Positions 13,201 to 28,200 of a stretch of DNA of 64,000 nt are shown here, one piece after another. The first letter of the stretch is position 1, and the number at the start of each line of letters is the position of its first letter. The notes beneath the pieces are model-generated. The model saw nothing but the letters and a program-made list of their open reading frames with translations. It ran no database searches and had not been told where the DNA came from. This DNA comes from Siphonodentalium dalli. Lineage: Eukaryota; Mollusca; Scaphopoda; Gadilida; Siphonodentaliidae. Location of the stretch: assembly GCA_032622095.1 (NCBI GenBank), contig CP136069.1, forward strand, positions 82,608,958 to 82,672,957, written 5' to 3'. Both the position numbers and the translations under genes were made by a program.

Positions 13201-16200
13201 CTTTCCACATTCCTAATCGCTCCATTGACTGTAATACATTAAATTATTCCCTTTCCAAGTTGAGCTACAGTGTCATTGACACTTTCATTTACTTAGAAAT
13301 CACAGTTTTTAGGTTTCTGGATGTTAACTTGAGCAAGTTCAGAAGAATTTCTTGATACTTGATACATGGTTGACATATGAGAAGACACAGGCCAACTTTG
13401 ATCTTTGTCACGGTCGGTGATTTTTTATGTAGTTCTTTTTTCGACTTGGAAATCTTAATTTTTGGGTTGTCCGGATGATAATTTGGGCAATATTCAACAG
13501 CATTTCTTGATATTCGATATGTGGTTCACATTTGAGAAATTCAACAAGGTCATGTTCGAAAAAGGTCATGGCCCAATGAGATTTGATGGAGTTATGTCCC
13601 TTTTAAGCTCAGAAATAGTAATTTTTTGGGTTGTGTGGATGATAATTTTCTTAAACAATATTAAAAAAAAATTCTTGATATTTGTTTAATGGTTTACAGA
13701 TCAGAAAACACCTGTTTAGTTCATTTTTTTGCCATGGTCCAATGATTTGTGACGGACTTGGTGACTCATGATTTGATATGATTTGGGGATTTTCATCCCA
13801 ATTTTATTTAATTATACCCATGACCGAAGGAAATGGTGGCTATACTGAATTACGTGTGTTTGTCCGACTGTCTGTCTGTCTGAGCAGGACATTCAGAGGA
13901 GTGTTCAATCATTTTGTTTGAGTTTTCCGTTCTAGAGTTCTTCTTCTTTGTTTATCTGGAAATGTTGATTTTTTGTTCATTTGCCTGAGTATCTCAGCCA
14001 TGGGTTATAGAATTTTGACAAAAATTGTATGGATGTTCATCATCATAAGAGCTTTCAACGAACTGTCAAATGATGTTGTTTGCAATCTCTGTTCCAGAGT
14101 TATTCATCTTTTATCTTGGCCATGGGTTATATAATCTTGATGAACTTTGGCCCGTATGTTCCCTATCACAAGGGCATTCAATGAAGTGTCAACCTGTGTT
14201 GTGTGCATTTTCCATTCTAGATTTTAGTGAGAACTTCCTAAGAAATTTTAATTGGTTTTGTTTGCATTCTTCATTCTACGGTTATTTCTCTTTGTTTATA
14301 TAAAAATGTTGATATTTGGTCTGTCTGTATGAACGTCTCAACCATGGGGCATCAGATCTTAAAGGCCCACTTAATTTTCGAACCCCCCCAGATCTAATAT
14401 ATAAAATATATGCCATATTATATACAATTTGAAAGAGGAAGCTCCAAAACATTGTATTATCAACTTATCTGTTAAACTGTGAACATGTTGTTTTTGATGA
14501 GTTACCGACGTGTTTTTGAGCTTTATTTTGATCTAAATTGTAGTAAAAAGTGTAATATTTTCAATGGAGTAGGAAGAACTCTATATTTTAAATATAGACC
14601 ATTGAAAATATGTCTTTAGTTTGAATTATGTTGCATTCTGGGAACCAAAACAGATGGAATCTTTCTATGATTTCAGCTGTTTTCTATTTCTCTATGGGCA
14701 TCTTCTGAGACACAGACGTTTCAAATGGTGATGAATAATAGTATTTTAATCATATTTTATGGCATAGATTGTTATTAAAGGGGTACTCTACGCCACATGT
14801 TGTTGTTGGTTTCTATAGTCTCCGAGTCGGAGAATAAGGTAGCAATTTTTCCATTAGTCTGAAAGTCTGTTGAGTACGAAGTCATGTTACGGATGACAAA
14901 TTTACCGGAATGCAAAAATACAAATTGTCGTTGTCGAGTAATTTTTTGTAAAGTTTTCAACCAAATGAATCAAATAAAAGTTATATTATATGCATACTAG
15001 TCCCATATAATCATTTAAGTTATTGTATCGTCGCTAGTCAGTGAGTGGCTTGAGTGTTCTCCCTGTATCATCATAATATTTTAAGCAATCGTGTGTGTGA
15101 TCGGTTTAAAAATCCAGTATCCCTCAATTACTATTTTTGATTACGGTAATTCGTAATTTAATTGACGCCATTTTATGGCTCCAGTCATAAATTCAATTTA
15201 TATCAAATTATTAACTTTTAAATTATTAAATTTTAAGATAGCCTATTAACCTGAGCGTTTACAGAATACATCTTCGACTCAAATTACTTATGTTTCTATA
15301 TATTATCGATATTAGATCGTTGTTGATTAATGAAAATGGCGTACAGTACCCCTTTAAAACCGTATATCAAGTCAATATAAAAAAATAATCGGTGACTCAA
15401 AAATTAAGTTGGCCTTTAATGGGATTGGGTTGAAATATTCAATACAAGGACAGCTTGAAAAAAAAGAAAGAAGATCTGTTGATCAAAAAGAGTCACAGTA
15501 CTATGACTTCTTCCTAAGGTGCCCACCCTGGGCACATGTGGGTATGAACCAGGCGACAGCCCAGCTCTTGTTTGAAATTTTGAGATTTGGAATTCTTATG
15601 GGCTGGCTTCTGTCCATCTGTCCGGGCGTCCATCAACAATTTCCTTTAGCACACCCTATGGGTCACATCTCTCATCTCATCGTCACCAAGTTTCATATGG
15701 ATCTTTGGGGTGACCTCTAGATGGGAGCAATCAATTTTTTTCAAAATTTATTAAAAAATCATGGCCGCCACTTGGGTTTTAAATTTGAATCCAATGGCAC
15801 ACGCTGCAGCTCGCATTTCTTAGAGAATTGTTTTGAATGTTTAGGATCAACTCTATCTGGGAGCTATAAAATTTCAACTAATTTCGATGAAAAACATGAC
15901 CGCCAGCAGCCATTTTGGATTTTATGTATTGATTATTAATTGCAAAATACATGAACTCTTAATGTAGCTCTGTGATTTAAAGATTGACTATCATGAATAC
16001 ACATTGTGATGTAGAACATTAAGTAGATGACTAAATTGAAGAACATGATTGGCTGATCATCATAGTCCTGTGTACTAATTACTAATTGTAACTGCAAAAC
16101 AATTGAAAGGCTCTGGAGGAAATTTAGGATAACATGTTATAATGGAGAGGTATCAATTTACAGACAACAATAATAATTGTGAATAGTCAGGATTATTAGA

Positions 16201-19200
16201 AAATTATTGGTAATGCCTGTGTGACTATGTCATATACTAGTAACACAATGTCATGTTTATATCAGACTAAATGAGCGTATATGCAAAACAATGATCCCTC
16301 TACATTTTCTGACTACTACTAGACAGGGGAAGCTATCATGAACCATGCTTACGATGTGCACACAAAAAAAATAAAAATTAACAGTAAAGTCCTCCCTCAT
16401 TGATTAAGAACAAAAATTGTCTGAGACTCAAATCATACCTGCCATTTTGGCACGAAAAGTTTTATTGCATTTTCAAAATCTACGGTTCGATTACATAAGT
16501 TTCTCATATAACTTGTCAATTTTTCAAGTATAAATGCCATTTTTCGATGTTTATCAGGGAATTTGGGGTTCTAAAGTGTCATATCTGGGTTCCCCGCGAA
16601 TTTATTTTGTTATTTCTAAAATGTCATAATGTTTATTTTTGAAACCGTTCTGTTTTGATGAAGAATGGTCGAAGTGCTTATCCTCCTTATCCTGAGTGAC
16701 AGAGACTAAGGGAGGCGCAGGAATCATCAAAACTAAAATGTCTTATAGACAAGATTTCCAATTTTTATACGCCCTTTTTGAAAAAAGGTCGATTATGTTA
16801 TCAGTCTGTCCGTCCGTCCGTCTGTCTGTCCGTCCGTCCTTTAACATTTTTGGTTTCCGATCGATAACTCAAGTTTGGATTATTTGATCTGAACCAAAGT
16901 TGTTATGTGTATTTCCCAGCTAAAGATACAGGCCAAGTTCGAATATGGGTTCCGTCCAATTATTTTTACATGAGTTACGGCCCTTTTTCGACTTAGAATT
17001 TGACCGTCTGTTAACATTTTTGGTTTCCGACCGATAACTCCAGTTTGGATTATTTGATCTGAACCAAAGTTGGTCCGTCCATCTGTCCGTCGAGCCGTCC
17101 GTCCGTGCGTCCGGAAATGGTTTCCGGATGATAACTTTAGTTTCGGTTATTATATCAAAAGCAAATTTCATAGGTGAGTTTATCGGACCAAAATAAAGGT
17201 CAAGTTCGAATATGGGTTTGCTCCGCCCATTTTTGCGAGAGTTATGGCCCTTTTTTTTACTTAGAAAACCCCTGAAAGTTGGTTTCCGGATGATAACTTT
17301 AGTAGAGTTAATCGGATTCAAACCAAATTTATGTATATTACTTTCTCCCAGCAAAACACAGGTCAAGTTCGAACTTGGGTTCTGCCCGACAATTTTTGGC
17401 AGACTTATGCTCCTTTTTCGACATAGAAAATTCAGTTTTTCTTCTGTTTTTTTTGTTTCCGGATGATAACTTGATTTTGGATTGTGGTTTAATTTCGGTT
17501 TAATCCGATAATTTTTGCGAGAGTTATGGCCCTTTTTTGTCCGCCGACCCGACCCAAAAGTTGGTGTCCGGATGATAACTTTAGTAGAGTTATTATTAAA
17601 TCAGATTTAAACCAAATTTGGTATGTGTCTTTCTCCCAGCAAAACACAGGTCAGGTTCCACCCGCCAATTTTCACCGAGTTATGTCCCTTTTTGACTTAG
17701 AAATTTTTGCCAATTTGAGGTTTCCGGATGATAACTTTAGTAAATGTGTACTGAATGAAATTAAATTTGGTATATGTAGGTTTACTAGCACAAAAGACAG
17801 ATCAAATTCTATTTCGTGTTCCGCCATGCCAATTTTTATGCGCAAACAACGGTCGTATCAAGCCGATGCTTAGAGGCGGACATGAGGTCTACTGACCTTT
17901 TATTCGACTTGTTTTACTTAGAAAATTTCTCACTTTTTCGGTTTCCGGATGATATCTCAAGTTTGGATACTTTAATTGCAAATACCGTTTTTATTTGGAT
18001 CAGTCATATCACGATACAGGTCAAGTTCGAATTTGAGTTTGAACTGATGATTTTTCTCAGAGTTATGGGCTTTTCAACTTAGATAGAAAATTCGATTTTT
18101 CTTGTAATTTTCTTCATTTTGTGCCAATTTGAGGTTATATTTTTACTTTAAGAGTTTTTTTAAGATTTGGTTATTTGTATGCATGTCAGTAATGAGACAA
18201 TGCACAAGTGTCTTATCCATATAGTATACTTCTACAAAGCCTCCGCTCCAAATGAAGCCACCGGTTCGGGGGACACTGTGGCCGAGCGGCCTTTTATTCA
18301 ACTTAGAATTTGACCAATTTCATAACATTTTGGTTTCCGACCGATAACTCCAGTTTTGATTATTTGAGCTGAACCAAAGCTGGTACATGTATGTGTATTT
18401 CCCAGCTAAAACTACTGGCCAAGTTTGAAAATAGGTTCTGTCTAATTAATTATACATGAGTTATGGCCATTTTTCGACTTAGAATTTGACCACATTTTGG
18501 CATTGAAATTAGGGGTATCAGATTTTCTTCAAATGTAAGCTCAAAGTATTATCTTATTTTGCGATAGTACAATTCGAAATGGCTAAAGGGCGTATTTTGC
18601 CACGCCCTAGCGATGCTCTTGTTAACTTCTAAAGTGTGGTATAACACAATTAAATCATGTTTCCTCATCAACTAGCAGATAATTGAATATGAAAGTGTAT
18701 CTATTATAACAACTGTGACATCAAGTGTTATTGTGCAAAGTTATTGACAGATACCAATTCTAGTTCCAGAGATAAATATTTTTTTGTGTCTCCTGAACCA
18801 TTTGATTTTCCTGAGGTATGACCGTTTAGAAGCTCACCGATGCTATATTTATAAAAGAGTAGGATCTGTCTGTTCCCAAATTTGGTGTGGTGACTCGGGT
18901 GACCCTGTTGGATGTTAAAAACGGCATTTGTGTTTCTAAATTTTTATCTAAAAACAAAATTGTTTTGTTAAATTGAGCAAGGAGTTCAATCTAGAAAATG
19001 GTCCCTTTGATGCTCCCAAAAGGGAGCCAATTTTTAGCTAGTAATAAATAATTATGTCTGTCTAAAACATGTGAGATTTTGCTATGTGTAATACAGATAA
19101 ATTTGTATGTCAATTGTGATATATATTTTTTTTTTCAGAGGCTGGTTGGACTATAATAAGCTGGTTTCTCATTACTGGCCTGGATTTGCAAAAAATGGAA

Positions 19201-22200
19201 AGGAAAACATAACAGTTTCCATGTTACTAAGTCACCAGGTAATTGTAGGACAAGATCTAACTGTGCTGAATGGGGATACATGTATTATAATATATTATAT
19301 CTCACATGACTTTCTCGCTTGACGCTTGACATGACTTGCACACTGCTATAATATTTTACGATACCCAGTAGGATTTCTACTCGACTACCGTTCATTTTCT
19401 ATTTATAGTATGGCTAATTTGGAACAATATACCTTGTATAACTTGTTGCAATATCGGTATATCTTTAGACTTATTGGCATATTTAAATTATCTTACAAAT
19501 GTCTGATCACAGCTATCAAATGTATATATTAGTTTGACCGTTTAGTCGGCAAGCGGACAGTCCTAATTTTGTAATGCCAGTGAATGTTATTTCTAACTTC
19601 CTTTTCCATTTTTATGTTTACCCATACCATAGTATGGTAAACATAGTGTCGTTGCCCGGATTGACCACTCGTCGTTCGTCTGTCTGTCTGTCTGTCTGTC
19701 CGTCTGTCTGTCTGTCTGTCTGTCCGTAGACACTTTACGAGTAATGCGATAACTCAAACATTTTTTATCCGATCGAAACCAAATTTTGTATATGGGTTTC
19801 TCAGCCCAAAATACAGATCGAGTTCGAATTTGGGTTTGATCCGAGATTTTTTACAGAGTTATGGCCGTTTTTCAACTTAGAATTCACGCATTCTGCCATA
19901 ACTCAAACATTTTTTATCTGATTGGAACCAAATTTGGTATGTGAGTTTCACAGCCCAAAATACAGATCGAGTTCGAATATGGGTTTGATCCGATTAATTT
20001 TAAAGGAGTTACGACCCTTTTTCGAGAAAAAAAATTGAGAATTGTTTTTTTTTTTTTTTTAAATTAAATTTTTTTAGATTTAGCTCCTTGCTAAATTTAG
20101 CATATACAAATATTAAATTTTGTTTGAACTAATAATAACAATAAAAAAAAAATTTAAATAATAAAAAAAATTGACGCTTTCATTTATTTTAGTTTTTTAC
20201 GATTAATTAGGTGTGATATCCTGTTTTGAAAATATGAAGATTTTATTGCAATAGTTTCATGTAATATAATGATATCAATAAATTACCATGTGATCATCCA
20301 ACATCCAGAGTATATGAGAGGATTTTTATAGATGTTGTCATTGCAAGTGAAATCTGTTATGAAATGAGTGATGACATATGATACAGAGCTCTGGTGGGTC
20401 AAGCAAGATAAACAACACTGGTGGTTGGCTGTTTGTTTATTCTAACTGTCAAATTGATTAATGGCAGCACAAGACTGGTGTTTTTCCTATTCTTGAAATT
20501 TCATTACAGGGTGAGATAAGGGCACCCCTCACCTATATAAGTGTCTTCTAAATTCCATTAATTTGCTTCAAAAATAATTAACCCTTTCCAAGGTTTCCAT
20601 AGACACATGCTATAATGTACATGGACTCTTCCTCATATCTCTTAATATCTATTGGGTATCTTGGCACACTATTCACTTCTATCAATTTTGGTATTGACTG
20701 ATTAATTGATTTTTGAAAAATATATTAACCCTTCAGACACGTGCTTTCAATTTGAAATTAAAACAACAGCTGATAGCCAATATGATTTATCTATGCAATG
20801 GGAAGATAAATATACATGACTATTGTAAGTGATGACTTGTTTTGAAAATCAATATGGTAGATGTTAGTATTTCCAGGAACTTTATTTTCCCATTTGTTCA
20901 CATTTTCATGGTTGATTGAATTTTAGGGGCCACAGAGCACTTAGAAGATTAACATTGAAGGTTGTGGCTTTTAGTGCCCAAGCTACTTGTAAAACATTGT
21001 AATGTGTGAAACCATTCAAATGAGGGCTAACTTACTTTCTTTTATATGAACGATTTAGTGGTCATAGGGGCCAGCATCCCCATCATATTATGTCTGTATA
21101 ACATTATATAGATAATACTTTTGAATTGTATAAACTACATATATTTTTGAAAACCATACACCCCTGTTATGAAACACTTAATCTTATTTAATACACAGGT
21201 CAGATCTGATCTTATATCTGTCCATGTTTGATAAACAAAATAACTGGGGAGAATGGGGGAAGGGGGGGGGGGGGGTAATTAAAGTACCATTTAAATACGA
21301 GATGGAATCCCCTACATATATGTCGTTCTAAGCAGTCAACAATTATAATTTCTCTTTAGAAGTGAATAATAAATTTTGAATATCTGGCATGTCAAAAGTG
21401 GCAAAGTTAGGGATTTATCACTTTTGCTTCCAATGAGTTAACTTAAACTCCTAAACATGTCCTCCGAAATCACTAAACCATTGGATCTCACAGTGAGAGG
21501 TCCTTGTGTGAATAGGGACAGAGTTATGAGATTTAAAACTACTCCTCCCCAACCCAAATACTTTAACCTTTTCTTAAGACAAATTATTTGAGCTTTTGAT
21601 TTCAAGTTGGGTACTGATATATGGATTAATTCCTGTGATCATATCTTTGACAAATTATCAGTTATGGCTAGTCGCTATCGCCAAGGTATGGGTTAAACAT
21701 CTGCCGATCGTGATCGGCCTCTCGTTATCGAAGATAAATAGCTTAAAGACATATTATGTACTTGTTAGTGTGCGTGAAACTGGTAAGTTATTATTCAGGT
21801 GCTATGGTAACTGGAGGAGTGTAACTTTCTACTAACATCGCCGAAAATTTTAAGCAAATCGACCGTACAACTCCATAGAAAACATCATCTGAACTACGCT
21901 TAATTGTAAATATTTACTTCTTGATTCGGGACACAACTATTGGTGATACACTAACGAAAATGATTTCGCCACCAAGAGTCACTGAATTTAATTAATATAC
22001 AAGAATGATGGTGTGTGTTGTCAACTTAGATATGATAATTGTAAAAAATAACTACTTTGAGCATGATATTCTCCATTTCTATTTGATCACCCTAACGGAG
22101 TGTTTCAGATCACTTTAACTCTTGAAATTTCACCAATATGTCTTCGCTAATGACGTATCTATAGAAATAAATGCATGAATCATGAAGAGATGGTGATAGG

Positions 22201-25200
22201 TGTAACTAATAATATAGTTAAACTCCCTTGCCATCGTCAAAATATTGCCGTAAATTGTAAAATCTGAGACCGATTTCTCCTTAAGGAGGAATAGTCCACA
22301 TGCCTGTGGCTCATGGACTATCCTTCCTCTCGGACAACTATTTTGTCATAGTCAACTCCAGGCCATGTATTATCCATATATCTGCTTCATAAGACTCATC
22401 TTCTCTGCAAAGTATCTTTAATATCAATTTAATTTAATACCATTTTTTCTGAATTCTGTTAAAAAACATGGCTGCCAGAAGCCATCTTGGATTTTACCCT
22501 TTGTATGACTAAATACTTTGGCAGACCTTACTGGTCACATTTCTCATCCAATAGTCACCAAACTTCATATGGATCCTCGGGGTGACCTCTAGATGGAAGC
22601 CTCCCTTTTTTCCCGAAATTTGTTAAAAAAAACATGGCCGCCTGCAGCCATCTTGGATTTCAGATATGAATCCATCAGCACACCCTGCAGCCGTCATTTA
22701 TTGGAGAATTGTTTTGAAACGTTACAGGCTTGTTTATGGTCAACTCTAGATGGGTGCAATCAAATTTGAATGATTTTCAATGAAAAATATGGCCGCTGGC
22801 AGCCATCTTGGATTTTAGTCTTTGCATCACTAAACCCTTTAGCACACTCTACAAAGCATATCCATCATTCGATCATCACCAAACTTCATATGGATCCTTG
22901 AGGTGACCTCTAAATGGGTGCTTGCCATTTTTTCCGAATTCTGTTAAAAACATGGCTGCCAGCGGCCATCTTGGATTTTACTGTTTGTATGATTAAATCC
23001 TTTAACACAGCTTACAGGTCACATTTCTCATCCAATCATCACCAAACTTCGTATGGATCTTCGGGATGACCTCAAGTTTTTATTTACTTGTGATATGGTT
23101 CTTTAGTTCATCCATTTTTAGTGATTCTCGGTCAAAAGATTCACTCTTATGGGCAAAATAACTCGATCAAGTCATCTTTGATGCGCAACCCTTGTTCTTT
23201 TCTAGTTTAGTTTCTCTATATCCCCAAATTTCCTGATGAAACAATGCATAATATAAAAGGTGCCCTATGGGTGCACATCTCCAACTGGGAACTTAAATCT
23301 GAGTCTAGGTCTCCCATAGCAGATGAGGCTATGCAGAATGAGGTCCCCCGAGGATGAATTTGGTGATGCTTGCCCGCTGTGCGGGGAAGCATCACTAAAT
23401 TCACCCTCCGAGGACCTCATTCTGCAAATGTCCAGCATCATATGTTGAGACCTGATGGACATATATGTGCATGGTATTAAAAGTGTTATCTGTCACCTTC
23501 TCATATTTAAATTCACACGATACTATTTTTCGCTCAGGTTTAAATTCGCACACCTGGGGCATGTGTTTAAAACTGACAAAATTGTTTCTGTAAAAGCTCA
23601 GTATTTGATCGGCAATATTGGTTCTTAAAGGCCCACTTAATTTTCGAGTCACCAAATAAATTTTTTTATAGCACCTTGATATATGGTTTTAATAACAATC
23701 TATGCCATAAAATATGATTAAAATATGATTAAAATACTATAATTCATCACCATTTGGAATATCTGTGTCTCAGAATGTGCCCATAGAGTAATAGAAAACA
23801 GCTGAAATCATAAAATCATTTCCCCCGTTATGGCTCCCAGAATTCAAACTTGTTTTTTTTCTCAAGGGAATGAATGTATATCTAAATATATAGAGGATCT
23901 ACAACTCGTCCCCAGTTTATAGCGGAATTTACAAAACGAGTCCAGTAAATTAGACCTAATTTACTGGACGAGTTTTGTAATTTCCGCTATAAACTGGGGA
24001 CGAGTTGTAGATTCTATTTATTACATGATCCAAAACATCGACAAAACATACTTAAATCGACAAATGTGACGCGAAATTAACGTCGGCTTCTATAAGGCAT
24101 GCGATGACGTTTCACGTAACTATTCGTCATTTTCCCGCGTAACGAAATAGTCCCAGATAAATACAGACTTTTTAGCGCATTTAATGGCGTATATTTAATG
24201 ACATAACTTTTCAAACTCTTCATTCGTAATAGTTTGTTGGAAAAATATTGGAAGCCATAGTATTTTGAGACGTAGCGTACGGAATGTTAACAGGTCAACA
24301 AACCGGAAGTCAAAGGTCACCTGGGACTATTTCCTGTTATTAAACGAACGTTTAATATCACAATTTATAGAATGGGTTTATTGAATGGAATAAGGGTAGG
24401 ATCATGTAATAAATAGAGTTATTCCCCTTCCAATGAAAATAGTAGACTTTGTGCAGAAACTTGAGCATAGAACTGATGTCGGTAACTCAACAAAAATAAC
24501 ATGTTCACAGATTATTACATCAAATAAGTTGAAAATACAATGTTTTGGAACTTCCTCTTTCAAATGGCAGGCTTACGGTAGATAATAGATATAGAAAGAC
24601 CATCATGATGTTCAGGAACAGCAAGTGAAAGACAACAGCAAGCAAGTGTGGAGACCATACAATCCTGCTAAGAGTGTGTATGTCATTTGCAGAATGAGGT
24701 CCCCAGAGGGTGAATTTAGTGACATTACTTGTATGTTGATATCCGATAACGTTTGTATTACAGGTTTGGGTGGTGTCTATTCAAGTTGGTTTGGTGCACT
24801 GTTTGTATTTTAATAGTTTATATCTTTTTGATATTACAGGCTGGTTTGGTGTCTATATCTGAAAGTATTTCTCTCCTGACCTTTAGGTCGCATCCTGATC
24901 GAATTGAGAAAATACTTGAAGCAAAAATACCTGACTGGCCTCCAGGTATGGACTCCACATAAATATAAAAATCATTCATACAATAGTATTACTATCTGAT
25001 TTAAAGACACATTATGTACTTATTTCACTACTTCAAACTGATATTTTACGACTCAGCCGCTACACCCATTTGATATATATATATGCTTTATTCTCTGATC
25101 AAAAATACATAAATAGATATTGAGAAATAAAAATGGAGATAGTATACAAAAGATAAATAGAGTGAAACATGGAATATGCATGTATGTACATAATATACAT

Positions 25201-28200
25201 AGACTCTCCGGTTGACACGCAGCCTGATCAATCTGACTGGGTATAAATACTTATAGTGACTTTTGGAGAACAAATTTGTATTCATATCAGCAGCATTATC
25301 ATTTTCTACCACCACCACTACTACCACTCTCATCTTCTCAATCACCAACGTCATCAACATAATCATCATCATTGTTACCACCATCATATGTACTCACCGT
25401 CATCAATTAAACTAATGGATGTACCCTTTCATAAAACGTGACATAAGAACTACTCAAAAATATAAACAAACAGTCCGCCATTCATCCCGATCAAATCGCT
25501 GTTGAACACTATATTTGGCAATTTTGATACAATACTAATTAAGATACCTGCTTTGAGCAAATTTGAATCGCTGCACACTCCAGCGGAGTGATTGATATCA
25601 CTTTAAAAAGGAATAGTTTTCTCGATCTATATACATATGTTACTGGTTTTTTGACCTGTTTCTTCTGTAGGTACAAGACATGGATATCATACTCTCACAT
25701 TCGGTTTCTATGTGGATTTTCTTCTCCGAAAAGCTGATCCTCAAGGAAGAAACACCTCGAAAATATTCAAAGAAGAAATAGCTGATAAACATGGTAGGTA
25801 CTTTATTCTGGTGTGTTCTGTAGCTCTATTTCTTTATTATATATGTACCCATACCACATATGACACACATAGTATTAATGATCCGATCAACCTTCTGTCT
25901 GGGTTTCTGTCTATTCGTGTACACAACATTTTCCAAACTTCTATTATTTCATCATCTCCTGGTCAATTTTATACAAAACTAGCTGATGTGCCCGACTTTG
26001 TCCAGGCTATTTAGGGATTTCAACATAGAAAAGTATTAGGAGTAAGAAAAAAACTATTGTTTGATTGGTCCAGAAACATGCTTATATGAGCGAGGTCAAG
26101 GTCAAAGTCACAGTAGCAATTGAAATTGGACCACCCATTGTGTTCCCGGGATCAAAGTAGTCCTACATACCAAATTCAGTCGAGGTCCAGAAACATGGCT
26201 ATATGAGCATATACAAGCGAGATCAAGGTCAAGGACACAGTCGCACATGAAATTGTACCCACCCATATTGTTCCCGGGATCAAAGTTGACCTGCATACCA
26301 AATTTGAGTCAGATCGGTCAAGGTCCAGAAACATATCTATATGAGCATATATGAGCGAGGTCATACCATGAATCTCTATTCTGGATAAGCCCATAGAGAT
26401 CATGTTGTCTTGTCAGGCAGCTTCTTCATATTAGACCATGTAAAGTCAATTTCCCCGTTTCTCAGGCCAAAACATTTTGAAAGCATGTGAGCGCTTTGTT
26501 TTTATTAGCTTAACTTTACTTTGTAAAGTTTGAGCTGTTGCCATGGGTCGGTGTCCGTCATCCGTCCATCCATCCATACATAAACAATTTCCTTTGGCTC
26601 ACCCTACAGGCCGATGCATCTATCACCGGGCCATATTCGCCATATTAGAACTTAGAACTGTTGTTCAATTTAGTGTGTTTTTTGTGAAGTAATATCTCTA
26701 AATTTTGGCCATTCCACATTCATCATTAATTAATTTCTTGCCTTCAGTACTTTTCACAAACAGTTTGTAGGGTTCGTTTTGTCTTATTATTATCACATCT
26801 TAGATCTTTTAGCCTGTCAGGTTATAATTCATTAGTTTTTAGCTCACCTGAGACGAAGTCTCCGGTGGAGCTATAGTCATCACTCCTCGTCCGTCGTCCG
26901 TCCGTCCATCCGTCCGTCCATCCGTCCGTCCATCCGTCCGTCCGTCAACAATTCTTTGAACATCTTCTCCTCTGAAACCGGAAGACCGAATTGGTTCATA
27001 TTTGGTGTGGATGTTCCCTAGGTGACTCTCATTCAGATTTGTTCAAATGAGGTCACTGGGTCAAATAGTTGCGAAACCAGGGCCATAACTCTATTCCTCC
27101 ACAGTAATTCTTACAACGACTTCTTGTCCATAACCATTGTGCCGATTTAGCTAATATTTGGTATGGAGGGTCCTTGGGTGACTGGTGTTCAGATTTGTTC
27201 AAATTGGGTCACTGGGTCAATTAGGGGCAGAGCCAGGGACATAACTCTAAAAACCAAAAAATTACATTTTTGCATTTTGATCATATTTGGTGTGGATGTT
27301 CCCTAGGTGACTGTCATTAAGATTTGTTCAAATGAGGTCACTGTGTCAAACAGTTGCGAAACCAGGGCCATAACTATATTCCTCCTTGGTAATTCTTATA
27401 ACGACTTCTTGTCAACAAGCATTATGCCGATTTAGTTTATATTTGGTATGTGGGGTCATTGAATGACTGGGGTTCAGATTTGTTCAAATGGGGTCACTGG
27501 GTCAAATAGTGGTGGAGCCAGGGCCATAATTCCCCAAAAAATAATAAAAAATTCAGGAACTCCTTGATCAATTTAACATACAAAAAAAAATATCACCCCC
27601 CCCCCCCACATGACCCAGAACCCCACCCTGCTCCCAACCAACAGCATTCCACCCTATCTCATATCCTAACTCACAGGTAAATAAAGTTTTTTTTTAAATT
27701 CCCATTACAAGGCAACTCTCCTATGAACTGATAGACACCACAGATAGAGTCCCCATGGAGTGTATTCATGTCATCCATAATTTAAATGAGATTAATGGTG
27801 TTATCAATGAAGCACCCTTGTTGTTTACATTATCACTCAGTGGTCATTAAAATCAGATTAATTTCATTTTCTCAGAGTGCCTGGCATTTGTTGAATGAGG
27901 TTCACAGAGGGTGAATTTAGTGACGCTATCCTACACAGCAGGCTAGCATAACCAAATACACCCTCTGAGAACCTTATTCCGCTTAGGCCTCATCTTCTGG
28001 GAAGTATCTAGAGTCTCAAGATCTCATTCTGCTTAGGCCTCATCTTCTGGGAAGTATCTATAGTATCAAATTTACATTGTTGTTAGTTAAATTTCCCTTC
28101 TAGGAAGTTTCTGTATCCCTTAATTTGCAGAAGATAAAATTCATGATTGAGGTGCCCAATGGGTGAACATCACCAATTTCAACTGGGGAACTTCAATCTT

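Noticed and set aside
10237-13225. Many minus-strand open frames of 60-80 codons with similar protein sequences
   Set aside because: They are translations of the 160-bp tandem units, and their similarity is that of the DNA repeat.
10042-13287. CRISPR-like array (regular repeats of constant spacing)
   Set aside because: The repeated unit is continuous at about 160 bp without unique spacers, in an animal intron.
25256-25441. His-rich open frame near 25300
   Set aside because: Translation of a (CAY)n microsatellite.
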